Shown here one piece after another: positions 35,039 to 45,071 of a stretch of DNA of 64,000 nucleotides. Each line of letters begins with the position of its first letter. Positions within the stretch are counted from its first letter, which is position 1. A model generated the notes under the pieces. The model ran no database searches, was not told where the DNA came from, and saw only the letters and a program-made list of their open reading frames with translations. The position numbers and the translations under genes were made by a program. Location: NCBI GenBank assembly GCA_004009845.1, contig RMBW01000096.1, positions 55,770 through 119,769 of the forward strand, written 5' to 3'. Origin of the DNA: Davidsoniella eucalypti. Its lineage: Eukaryota; Ascomycota; Sordariomycetes; Microascales; Ceratocystidaceae.

Positions 35039-37131
35039 ATGTTAGCAGCTGTGCGCGCATCTGCTAAGTCTTCTGTGCTGCTATCAACTTCGCATATCTC
35101 TCCATCATACAGTTTGTCTGCGCACAAAGCCCTTCAGGTATTCATATATCACAAACCCAGCATCATATCTGACTGTTCATCTAACTTCTTCTTTTCTCGA
35201 TAGCCTCTTTCGTTAGCTTCCAGAATGGCTCCTGCATCCAAGAGGGCAAACTCGACCAGCGCCGCTCTGGCTGGCTACGTCGAGGACAAGTCCAAAGGCG
35301 CTATGCTGCGTTTCCAGGACTCTCTACCTCGCCTGCCCGTCCCGACCCTTGAAGAAACCACTACGCGCTACATTAAGACGCTGAAGCCTCTTCTTACTCC
35401 GGCTGAATTTGAGGTCAGCAAAGCTGCCGTCGCTGAATTCATCAAGCCCGGTGGCGTTGGCCAAAAGCTGCAGGAGAAACTTGTGGCCAAACGCGAGGAT
35501 CCCGCCACGAAGAACTGGATCTTTGAGTGGTGGAACGATATCGCATACCTCACGTATCGCGATCCCGTCTGTCCCTATGTCAGCTACTTCTACTCGCACC
35601 GCGACGATCGCCGCCGGAGAAACCCCGCCAAGCGTGCTGCTGCCATATCAACTGCCGTTTTAGAATTCAAGAAGCAGGTAGATACCGGATCTCTTGAGCC
35701 TGAGTACATGAAGAAGCTCCCAATTTGCATGGACAGCTACAAATGGATGTTCAATGCTAGCAGAGTCGCCGCGAAGCCAGCTGACTATCCCATCAAGTTC
35801 TCGGCGGCCGAGAACAAGCATATTCTTGTCATTCGCAAAAACCAGTTCTTCAAGGTTCTTCACGAAGTCAACGGCCAGCAACTAACCACTGCTGAGCTCG
35901 AGATGCAGTTTGAGCGCATCTACGAAATCGCCAAGGGATCTGTTTCGCCCGTTGGTGCTCTCACCTCGGAGAACCGTGACATCTGGACTGATGCTCGGAA
36001 AACTTTGTTGGATGCTGACCCCAGCAATGCTGCTTCTCTGGAGGCCATAGAGTCGGCTTCATTCACTATATGCCTGGACGATGCTGCCCCTGTTACTCTA
36101 GAAGAACGGGCTCGCCAGTACTGGCATGGAGATGGCGCAAACCGCTGGTACGATAAGCCTTTGCAGTTCATCATCAACGACAACGGTACTTCGGGCTTTA
36201 TGGGCGAACATTCAATGATGGATGGTACTCCCACTCACCGCCTAAACGACTATGTTAATGACCAAATCTTCAACAACAAGCTCGATTTCTCTAATCCCGC
36301 TGTGAGGTCATCTCTTCCCGAGCCAACGCCCATCAAGTTCGTCATCAACGATGCCGTTCAATCCGAGATTGACCGCGCTATCCTCGACTTCAAGGCTGTC
36401 ATCAGCAAACACGAACTCTCTGTTCAGGCATACCAGGGATACGGCAAGGGCCTGATCAAGAAGTTCAAGTGCTCACCCGATGCCTATGTACAAATGATTA
36501 TTCAGCTAGCCTACTTCAAGATGTATGGCAAGAACCGTCCTACCTATGAGTCTGCTGCGACTCGTCGGTTCCAACTCGGTCGTACTGAAACTTGCCGCTC
36601 TGTTTCCGAAGCATCTGTTGCTTGGTGTAAATCTATGGACGATGATTCCATCTCTCAAGACGACAAGGTTACCTTATTCCACCAGGCTATCAAGTCTCAC
36701 ATTGAGTACATCAGCGCTGCCTCAGATGGAAAGGGCGTTGATCGCCATCTACTTGGCCTCAAGCTTCTTCTTGAGCCTGGCCAAGAGCTTCCCGCTATCT
36801 ACAAGGACCCAGCCAACGCTTATTCGTCTTCGTGGTATCTGTCTACTTCTCAGCTAAGCTCTGAGTACTTCAATGGCTATGGATGGAGTCAAGTTATCGA
36901 CCAGGGCTTTGGAATTGCCTATATGATCAATGAAAACAGGTAAGCAATGTTTATCTTTCTCGGTCGACTATCCCTGATCTTGAATACTAACACACGAATT
37001 CTTTTAGTCTAAATTTCAATATCGTTTCTAAGAAGCTGGGCACCGTCAAGATGAGCCACTATCTCAATGAAGCTGCCGAGGATATGCGGAAACTTCTACT
37101 GCCTACAATTACCCCTCAGGCAAAGTTGTAA
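35039..37131 (+). CDS. CAT2: Carnitine O-acetyltransferase, mitochondrial and peroxisomal
   Basis: Transfers acetyl groups between CoA and carnitine so that acetyl units made in peroxisomes can reach mitochondria. Exons 35039-35137, 35204-36939 and 37008-37131 give 652 aa. Exon 1 (33 codons) encodes an Arg/Lys/Ser-rich mitochondrial presequence (MLAAVRASAKSSVLLS). Exon 2 starts seven codons before a second Met (35225) that opens the conserved body. The catalytic His is in GEHSMMDGTP (about residue 369); RFQDSLPRLPVP, ETCRSVSE and GYGWSQVIDQGFGIAYMI are also visible. Exon 3 ends in AKL, a type-1 peroxisomal signal. The layout matches yeast CAT2 and Aspergillus acuJ, where alternative starts or splicing make both isoforms. 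Upstream CCGAGG elements fit fatty-acid induction (inferred). Confidence 0.95.
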
Positions 37132-37443
37132 ACAGAACATCCGAATTTAATTGTTTCTAGTCTTGCGAAATTCTTAACTCTATATAGCTGCATAAGATGA
37201 ATAAATAAAAACTGGATTCTACAACTATATATAATCCGTTGTATGTGATGGCATAGATACGTCAATAGAGTGAAACAATGTAGGTTTTATGTTCTTAACC
37301 AAACTATTGATTGTTTTAGTGGTGTGTACAGGTTGTATAAATCAAGAAGCAACAGATGTTCTTTAAATTGGGGGAATTTTCGTGAAATATAAAGTAGATA
37401 TATATGACTTAACACTCCAACCAACCAATGTGTTTCGGACTAT
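37132..37443. other. Convergent intergenic region (cat2 / cap)
   Basis: 312 bp between stop codons. It contains, 53-83 bp past the cat2 stop (37184-37214), CTCTATATAGCTGCATAAGATGAATAAA-type sequence split by substitutions from the short interspersed unit found elsewhere; see the findings. Confidence 0.5.
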
Positions 37444-39336
37444 CTAACCATCATGCTTAACGATCTCGTTCACAAGAGTGTGAGTCTTTTTGTCGTAGTA
37501 GCTGCAAATCTGAGAAGGTATAGGCATCTCCTTGTAATCGTCATCTTTACCGACGACCAGGATATTGATGTTTGCTGACTTGCTGCTGAAGACTTGTGTA
37601 TTGCTACTCTCTTTGCTCAAGTAAATCTCGGAACTGTCGATCTGATCCATCATCACTGTAGGTATAGTACCCATGACTTGTAGAGCGAAGTTGCTAGACT
37701 TGACTACATCGACACTAGAAATGAGATCATCGACGACCAAGTTTAGACGAGCGGTAGATTCGACTGTGATTGCGTTTGCCTTGCCCTTGACGATGATTGT
37801 AGTGTGGTTGCACTTGCTAATCAGAATCGAGTGCGAGTTTGAAGCCTCGATGACGATAGGCTGGGGTTCTTTCTCGAAGTTTTCCTATCCAGTCCCATTA
37901 GTTGCTGATACATCGTAGCCATGTGTGTAGTGTTATACTTACAATGGTCCATTTGTTGCCCTCAAGCTCTTTACGCGATGGCTTTTTGAGGCGCATGCTC
38001 TCAGGCTTTGGTTTCTTTCCAGGCGCTGGGCTCTTACCCCGAGGACTACCATCTGAAACGGTCGAGCCAGCTCTCAGAGATGGGTTCTTGTGTGTCATCT
38101 GAGAACGGTCAACCTTCTTGAGACCTTTTGTGATATCTGCGCCCTTGTTGAGCTCGGAGAAGACAGCACCAAAGCCGCCTCCCTCGGATTTAGGAGCGTC
38201 GTCCTCGTCGCCGAAGTTTAGAGATAGGGCTGGAGGAGGGCCAGGGGGCGGAGGAGGAGGAGGTGGAGGGGCGCCACCGGCAAGAGGAAGAGGCGGGCCA
38301 GGAGTGACAGTAGACTTGCTCGCGAGTTCAGCGGCAACTTCTGCGGCGGGCTTTCCATTGGCATTCCAAAGAAGACCGTTGGGGAAGTATAGTTTGACGT
38401 AGTCGATTAGGTCGCGGAAGATCTGGTAGAATGAGTTCACCCACTCAACTTGTTCTGGGTCCCTATACACAAGATAATGTTGGTTAGTATCAGATATGTC
38501 CCCCAATACATGTTCAGGTCCTTACTTTTCCTTGAATTCCTTGAGCACGCGATTGCCAAAGAACTGAGAGGGGCCCAGCGACTCTTCGACGTGCTTCCAT
38601 GGGCGGTTATCAACGGTAACCCAAGCCAGGAGCATGATGCCCTCGCTGACGGTGCTCAGTTGCGAGAATACGGGCGCGCCACGATTGTTATCCTTGTAGT
38701 TCATAACAGCCATCAGGGCATCGTTGATGGGCTTGATCAGTTCCTGGTACAGAGCCATGTCGGCACCAAGGATATCGGGCTTCTTCGCCTTGGTCGAGAG
38801 CAGGAGGAATTTACGCTCCTCCTGGAAACCCTCCAACACCTTGCTGGCCTGTTCGGCCACGAGGCCGCCAATCTTGTTGCTGAGCTCGACATATTTGCCG
38901 ACGCTGTTGGTCAGGAAGACGTCGAAATCCTCGATCGACTCCGGGATCTCCTCGACGGGCGCCTTCGGGGCTGGAGCGCTACTGGCCCGGGCTGGCGGGG
39001 CTGGCAGCGGAGCGGAGGGCGGCGGCAAGGGCTGCTGGTGTTGGGCGTTGGATCGAGTCGAGCTGTCGGAATGGCCGGGAGCGGAAAGTTCGGGAACTGT
39101 GGGCGACAGAGCAATGGTAGCTTCGGCAATGTCTTCGAGACGTGAGGTCGCAGCCTCAAGCCTGGTCACGAACTGATCGTCAGTAGCTGCAAAGTGGGCG
39201 GGACATCATGCTCAGTGGTGAACTCGAGATCTGGTTCGAGATCTGGTTCGAGGTCTGATTTGGGATCTGATCCGATGTTTGCGACATACCGCTTAATGAG
39301 TGTTGTAAGGTTGTGCATTGAATTTGGAGTCGACAT
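37444..39336 (-). CDS. Cyclase-associated protein (CAP/Srv2)
   Basis: Actin-monomer recycling factor that works with cofilin and profilin and, through its N terminus, can bind adenylate cyclase. Exons 39336-39290, 39161-38526, 38462-37943 and 37884-37444 give 547 aa. The first intron splits the conserved N-terminal motif: MHNLTTLIKR joins LEAATSRLEDIAE. Then follow the helical folded domain (about residues 75-235), a poly-proline stretch (nine Pro then GPPPALSLNFGDEDD), a basic WH2-like region (GLKKVDRSQMTHKNPSLRAG) and the C-terminal CARP beta-helix (IEASNSHSILISKCNHTTI, NLVVDDLISSVDVVKSSN, ending NEIVKHDG). Intron 1 holds a 12-bp tandem repeat near 39225-39260. A 231-codon antisense frame over exon 2 is treated as a shadow. 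Confidence 0.95.
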
Positions 39337-39990
39337 GTCGAACCGTCGATGGTTAGTTGTTCGAGTATAGAAATAATCGGCTTCAAAGGGTAGCGGACGA
39401 GGAAACAAATACTGCAGAGGGACAGCTGAGCTGTAGCTTAAAGCAAAGGGTGGTAGCGATAGAACGGTAATAATAGCGATAAACAAATAGAAGGTCCTGT
39501 AAATTAAAAGCTCCCTTTACTTTTAGCTATGCTTAGGGTTCAACTGCTAGCCCAAATGATCGTCACTGAAACGCAGCAAGATGGCTTCGCCCCGCTTTGA
39601 AATAGACTGAAAAATGTATGTACACAATTGAATATCCTTGTAAAATGTACACGGCTATTATATATGTACATATGTACATAACAGCACCAAAATGTCATTT
39701 TCTTAGACAAGAAGTGGGACAAAATAGATAGAATCGAATTAGTCTAAGAAACCACAAACGCTTGAAAAGGGCAATCAAGTTTGAAGAGACGTATCTGGGT
39801 TTGCAAGAAAGTGCAAGTTAGAGTGGTGTTAAGATTACTTCATACTTCAGCTAGTTATGTATTCCCTCTAAAGAGAGTTTTCATTACTGAACACAAAACT
39901 TAGACTAAAACATTTATCAGTGCCTTCATCGATTACTGCCAAAGTAGAACGTTCACCTATATCAGTTGGCAAGATCAACAACTGTGATCT

Positions 39991-40066
39991 ATCCTTGATA
40001 CAATTTTTTTATTAATTCATTTATCTTATGGAGCTATAGAGCTATGAAGATGTTATCCTTGATACA
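39991..40066 (-). mobile_element. Miniature retroposon-like insertion with 12-bp target-site duplication
   Basis: Perfect 12-bp direct repeats ATCCTTGATACA (39991-40002 and 40055-40066) flank a 52-bp insert (40003-40054). Read on the minus strand the insert starts AACATCTTCATAGCTC, continues TATAGCTCCATAAGAT, and ends in an A-rich tail with seven consecutive A. The same unit, in the same layout, occurs at 52923-52972 and 55998-56049. The core can fold as a hairpin. The A tail plus target-site duplication points to reverse transcription primed at a nick, as for SINEs, but the body is far shorter than a normal SINE. Confidence 0.65.
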
Positions 40067-40296
40067 TAATAAACATGTACTTCATACTGTGTTAATGAAA
40101 CAAAAAAATAAAGATTAAATGTCGATATTAATGATGTTTATCAATAGTTTGCAAGCCTATACCAACCATTGATTGCGAATTTCTGTAATCATTATGTCTG
40201 ATTCAGCCGCTTATGTCTCTCAAGAAGAGTAGCTCAAACTTCAATAGTAACGGACCATTATGCACATTGTACAATTAGTAAGTTGTGCCTGAGTCC

Positions 40297-41013
40297 CTAC
40301 TTGAAGCTCTGGTTAGCAGCACCTAGCCGGGCTTGGTAGACTTCCTCTTCCCACCTTTCTATGATGATAGTCTGAGAATGAAGGTCCAACTTTGAAAGAA
40401 GCACAATTTTAATCTGATGACTTGCATTATCAAACCACCATTTCATTTTACTTCTGAGCTGAAGCAGTGACTGTGAATGGCTAGCCTAAATCATGAAAGT
40501 AGGCCATCTTTGGGCATGATAACCTTGAAATTTTGGATCACCACCTAAACCACCTTCTCCACTATCACCACTAGACTGCCTTTCCCAAAAACCGGGTAGC
40601 ACCCTATTGGGCACCAACTCTCCATGCCCATATCAACCATTTTGTAAAAGATGGAATATGAGAGATGAAGCTGCTCATGTGCACCAGTGGGTTGTGATGT
40701 GAATAGTGTTTTTGGCTTTGCACGAGAATGAAATCTACAACGCCTGCCACGCGCTTCCTTTGCCTTCTCAATTGCAAGAAACTGATCAGGTTAGCACCTA
40801 GTAGTGAGAATGATTAGTACAAGGTTATATAACACCTTATTGAACCATCTCACCTGTTACAAATAAACAATCACTAGTTGTGGTTTTGAGATGATTGAAC
40901 AGCCCTCTGGTGGATCGGAATTTGACTGTTGGGTCTACTTCACTCTGTCCTGTGGATGAATTCCAAAGTTTTGGTGACATTGGCACAGAGTCAAAAGTGA
41001 TGGCGTTTGCCAT
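40297..41013 (-). pseudogene. Decayed member of a fungal orphan gene family
   Basis: From memory, the frame fragments match a fungal family found in many divergent copies in ascomycete accessory regions; I know no established name. Minus-strand pieces in order: a possible first exon MANAITFDSVPMSPKLW (41013 onward) ending at a GTGAGA donor-like site; FLAIEKAKEARGRR; PTGAHEQLHLSYSIFYKM and VDMGMESW; after a frameshift GGDPKFQGYHAQRWPTFMI; an in-frame TAG where Glu is usual (before ASHSQSLLQLRSKM); KWWFDNASHQIKIVLLSKLD; then IIIERWEEEV and a stop at 40299-40297. The hydrophobic-E...K(I/V)VLL pattern hints at a nuclease-like fold (inference only). Broken by at least one frameshift and one stop. 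Confidence 0.6.
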
Positions 41014-41796
41014 TTACAGGAAAATGTGCCAGAGTGGAGGGTGGGATGGTCTTGAGTATTGTAGTATTGTAGTATTGTAAGTTACTGGCGATTTTTATAT
41101 TGAGTTATTTGATATTGTGTTTGTGTGACTTAGGGAAATGTTGGTTTGTAACGTCATCGATATATACAATCCTATGTGATGATGGAGATGATGGAGATGA
41201 TGTTGATACATATACCCAAGACTAGGCTTAGATATGTGATTAGCGTCAAGATAGCGAGTCTGGATCAAGGCTATCTTCTACAATGGCCACTTCGAGGTTA
41301 GTTTTGAATAAAGAATAGTCAGAAAAGATAGGCTTGGCTATGAAGTTATCGAAACTACAACCATAATAAGCTTTTCATAGTTCATGTCTTCCCTGTTTAC
41401 ATAACCAAGCTCGCCTCTTGTTGTTATGTTGTTTATACATAGTACATGCATAGCTATTACTGTCTCGGGTAATTTTTATGGGAGCTTATGTTTCCTTCCT
41501 TCGTTGTTAAGCTCCAACTTTCTATCTCTAGCTGTGACTTGCATGCTTCTTTTTATTCTTCATTTGTTTTGTGTCTAAACTACATATGTATCTCGGATGT
41601 TGATATTTTGGCGACTAGATTGCCGATAAACAACCGAAAGTGCAGTTTCCTGCTTGTTGATCGACAGAAATTGGGTTTTCATATCAACTTACATCGTCCC
41701 TTTCCTTTTCTCTTTTATTTTTATTCTCTAGCATATCTATCGACCAACATCAAATTTCAAAATTAGTACAAACGCTACAATTGCTCAATTTCCAAA

Positions 41797-42483
41797 ATGG
41801 CTGCTCCCAAATCAAAAAACATTGGCGATCTAAACGGCGTCTGGGTTATGGTCAGGGCCTTCACCATCAAACCCTAATTCTTCGATCTATTCTTGCTAAC
41901 CTGCTAGTTACTACAGAACCCCGAGCTCTCCGACTCTGTCGATCCCGTATTAAAGATGCAGGGTATAGCATATACGACTCGTACCTTCATCGGCTACAGC
42001 ACCATAACTGTGACAATCACTCAGTCTATTGGCCGCCCACTACCGCCGACCACCGCAGATGCTGCCGATGTGACCCTACTGACGGCCGACCAGCAACTAG
42101 CACCGGTGCGTTTCATGCCAGGTGTCAAGGGCACTCGCGAGAGCCGCTGCTTAGATGGTCTAGTCCGGGCACACGAGGACCACATCTTTGGCAATGTTGA
42201 AGGCTACTCCCGCTTCATTGAGCGCTCCGAAGTCAAGGATGCAGATCTTGAGAAGAATTGGATTGCGGAAGATGAGGAGCGCGCAGGAGCGGAGGGTAGG
42301 GCTCATATCATCAGTTTTGTGCGCAACTTGGATGAAGGTAAGGGCTGGGAGGCTACGCAGATTTGGGGCTTCCAGGTTGTTGATGGACAACGAAGATATT
42401 GCCGTAACATCCGCTTGACAAAGCCGGGTGAGGAGACGATTTACTCTCGCCTGGTCTATGACTACAAGGGCGCGGCTAACTAG
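41797..42483 (+). CDS. Conserved fungal protein, probable lipocalin-like fold
   Basis: Exons 41797-41850 and 41917-42483 give 206 aa; the GTCAGG...CTACAG intron joins NGVWVM to NPELSDSVDP in phase 0. The pattern LNGVWVMNPELSDSVDPVLKMQGIAY matches, from memory, a fungal family reading L.G.W.MNK.LSD..D..L.LQGVG near its start; here it is quoted in pieces of a split exon. Later motifs include HEDHIFGNVEGYSRF and WEATQIWGFQVVDGQRRYCR. Size, the Gly-x-Trp start and alternating hydrophobic strands suggest a small beta-barrel that binds a hydrophobic ligand, but this is inference; no function is established to my knowledge. No signal peptide is seen. The start gives the only in-frame Met before the conserved motif. 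Confidence 0.8.
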
Positions 42484-43526
42484 ATTGGAAGGGAAGGGTA
42501 TGAAACTGACAGAGATATATTGTATACCTTGATTCACAGTCACTAAAAATCAAAACTCTTTTCACTTCTGTGCATTTTATATACACGAGATGAGATGCTA
42601 TGCCGTGGTTCGGTATAATGATATAGTGTGTTGTTGTTCTTGTTTTTTTGTTCAAACCCTGATGTTGAACTACTGGGTTGAGCCAGTCCACAGTCGCCTG
42701 AGTTCCAATAACGAACGCGAGTTAATCCGGCTTGGCTGTGACTGTGCTGTTAATATACTATATATGTGTTCGATTTCCGTTTGTACTCTTCCTTTGATCC
42801 CATCCACTCTGGTCTCTGTGTCAAAAATAAAGAGGGAATAAAAGGTGGCATGGTATAACTCAGTTCGCCAACTATAACAAGGTAGAGCTCGAGTTAATAT
42901 ATGTAGTTGCAGTACATACATATACTACTACATCTGTTTTTTCGATACAGGGTATTGTGGAGTGATTCTCTTCAAACAGAGTGTCTTCATGCAAAGCTAC
43001 AAACGAGATTCCTAGGACAGTGGAGTTTGTAAATATCCAATTATTTAGTTGACCTTACTAGGTCAAGCTCTTTGTTCTTGCCTAAGCTCACAAGGCCCCC
43101 CATCGCAGCAAACCCTACAAGATGGTATCCAAAAACCCTAAATATAGAATACATAAATTCAGGTATCAAAATGGATGATCCCTTACAGACTAATTAGCGA
43201 CCAAGCGACAAACAAACATGATTACAATAACGATGACTTTAGTATCAAAACAAGATATCAAAATTATTATGCGACACTGCCCATAGCTAGTGCAACCGTA
43301 TGATACCCATTTTTTTTTAGCTGCTGAATGTACACTCCTTTTTGTTTTAGTAGCTTCAAGGCGCTTTGCTGTCCATTGGGCTATCACTATCATAGCCCCT
43401 TACGAAACACATACAACTAGACTTCATAGATCTGGTACAACTCCTCCGCAATCTGAGATACTCTACTTCTTTTGTCTAAACTGTGAAACCCCATCAAGAC
43501 CTATAGCCCTTAAGCACTGGGTAAAT
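42484..43526. other. Intergenic region, no gene seen
   Basis: About 1.04 kb containing the 3' UTR of the lipocalin-like gene and the promoter of the PfkB-family gene. An in-frame extension of the latter reaches an upstream Met at 43290, but its composition does not look coding. Confidence 0.5.
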
Positions 43527-44861
43527 ATGCCTATTGACGATGTGAAGCCTGCTATAGCAGTCGCCGATCAGGTTGCTGATAAGACCAAAGACGGCCAAAA
43601 ACATGTGACAGTCGACGCAGATGAGCCCATTGACTTTGTGACATTTGGAATGTTCATTATCGGTTAGTATCCAAACTACTAGCATGTCCTCTCTATTGTA
43701 ACTAGACTAACGACTCTTATAGATGAGATCGAGTTCCCTGCTCCGCGTCCACCAGTATCCGATGCTCTTGGCGGCGCCGGAGCCTTTGCTGCACTGGGTG
43801 CCAGACTCATGTCGCCCTACCCAAAATCAAAGTCTATAGCCTGGATCGTAGATAAGGGCTCTGATTTCCCAGAGGCTCTCACCCAACAAATCGAGTCTTG
43901 GGAGAGTGGTGTTCTCATCCGCCAAGATGGTACTAGGCTGACGACGAGAGGCTGGAACGGATATGGCCAGGGCGAGTCACGGGCATTCAAGTATCTGACC
44001 CCCAAGAAGCGTCTTTCTGGAGCAGACCTCACGCCTGCCATGCTAAAGTCTCGATCTTTTCACATGGTGTGCTCGCCTGCAAGGTGCCGAGAACTAGTCA
44101 AAGAAGTCACCTCTCTCCGAAAGAAGCTGCTGGGATCAAAGGAGTCTGCTACAAAGCCGATATTTATCTGGGAGCCCGTTCCTGACCTATGTACCCAAGA
44201 AGAGCTTCTCGAGTGCACGCGGACATTGCCCTATGTCGACATCTGCAGCCCCAACCATGAAGAGCTGGCTCATTTCATGCGAGAGACTGGACTTGATGCA
44301 AACGGCGATATCTCTACCGAGGACGTAGAGAAGCACTGCGACCAGTTGTTGGCTAGTATGCCACTACAGTCATTTACTTTGGTGGTTCGTGCTGGCCACA
44401 AAGGCTGCTATGTAGCGCGCAACGGTGGAAGACGAGGATCTCGCAGGGACAAAGAAAAACGGAAAAAGGGCGGTATACATACACCTGGTGGTCTGCGTCC
44501 CGAGACAGACATGTTTGCCCTCTTCGCAGATCTCAAGCCTGACGACAGTGGCTGCATTGCCCGCGAAGAGATAGAGATCGATGCCGGTCTTTCACGATGG
44601 ATACCCGCTGTACATACTGACTCTACCTTGGTTGTTGACCCTACAGGGGGCGGTAATACCTTTCTTGGAGGCGTCGCTATTGCTTTGGCTCGCGGACAAT
44701 CTGTCGAAGAAGCTGCTATATGGGGATCTGTTGCGGCTAGTTTCGCTATCGAACAGATAGGCGTGCCAATCGTGACCAAGAATGATAGAGGCGAAGAGTT
44801 ATGGAACGGAACAAGAGTCGACGACAGGCTTCTAGAATTCAAAACAAGAATATTGCTTTAA
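43527..44861 (+). CDS. PfkB-family kinase-like protein, Mak32 type
   Basis: Two exons, 43527-43662 and 43723-44861, give 424 aa; the junction makes FGMFIIDEIEFP, the usual opening of Mak32-like proteins, followed by LGGAGAFAALGARL and PYVDICSPNHEEL. The family has the ribokinase fold. The C-terminal anion-hole motif, normally DTxGAGD with a catalytic Asp, reads DPTGGGNTFLGG here (about 350-361), so the usual base is Asn. As I recall, Mak32-type proteins share this change, so it is probably not a mutation of this copy. Yeast MAK32 is needed to keep L-A double-stranded RNA; the substrate is unknown. A basic loop (RRGSRRDKEKRKKGG) interrupts the kinase fold near 215. Converges on MCM3. Confidence 0.85.
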
Positions 44862-45071
44862 ATAGTTCTTTTTTCCGTTATGGACCGTCAACTACAGCAT
44901 AATACCAAAACAGTCCCGTATACCATATTTCCATAGTCTTTAGAAATGGTAGAATTATACACAATTTCATTTTGCTACGTGATATGTACTTGTTGTTAGA
45001 TCGAGAATAGGCATTATATTGTAATATTTGATTTGTATCTATATCAGTCACTAGTCCAGCAATCCTATTCT

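Larger units (their letters stand above)
39337..41796. other. Intergenic region with a mini-insertion and an orphan-family pseudogene
   Basis: About 2.5 kb. Besides the cap promoter at the left, it holds a protease-like scrap (39907-39940), the 52-bp insertion with target-site duplications (39991-40066), a decayed gene on the minus strand (40297-41013), small tandem repeats (GTATTGTA-type near 41056-41081; ATGATGGAG-type near 41178-41203), and the presumed promoter of the gene at 41797. Confidence 0.55.

Noticed and set aside
38450..39145. 231-codon plus-strand frame antisense to cap
   Set aside because: Mirror of a strongly conserved coding exon; GC-rich codon bias on the minus strand explains the openness.
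43290..43526. N-terminal extension of the PfkB-family protein to an upstream Met
   Set aside because: The extra residues are hydrophobic and irregular, and family members begin close to the FGMFIID motif.
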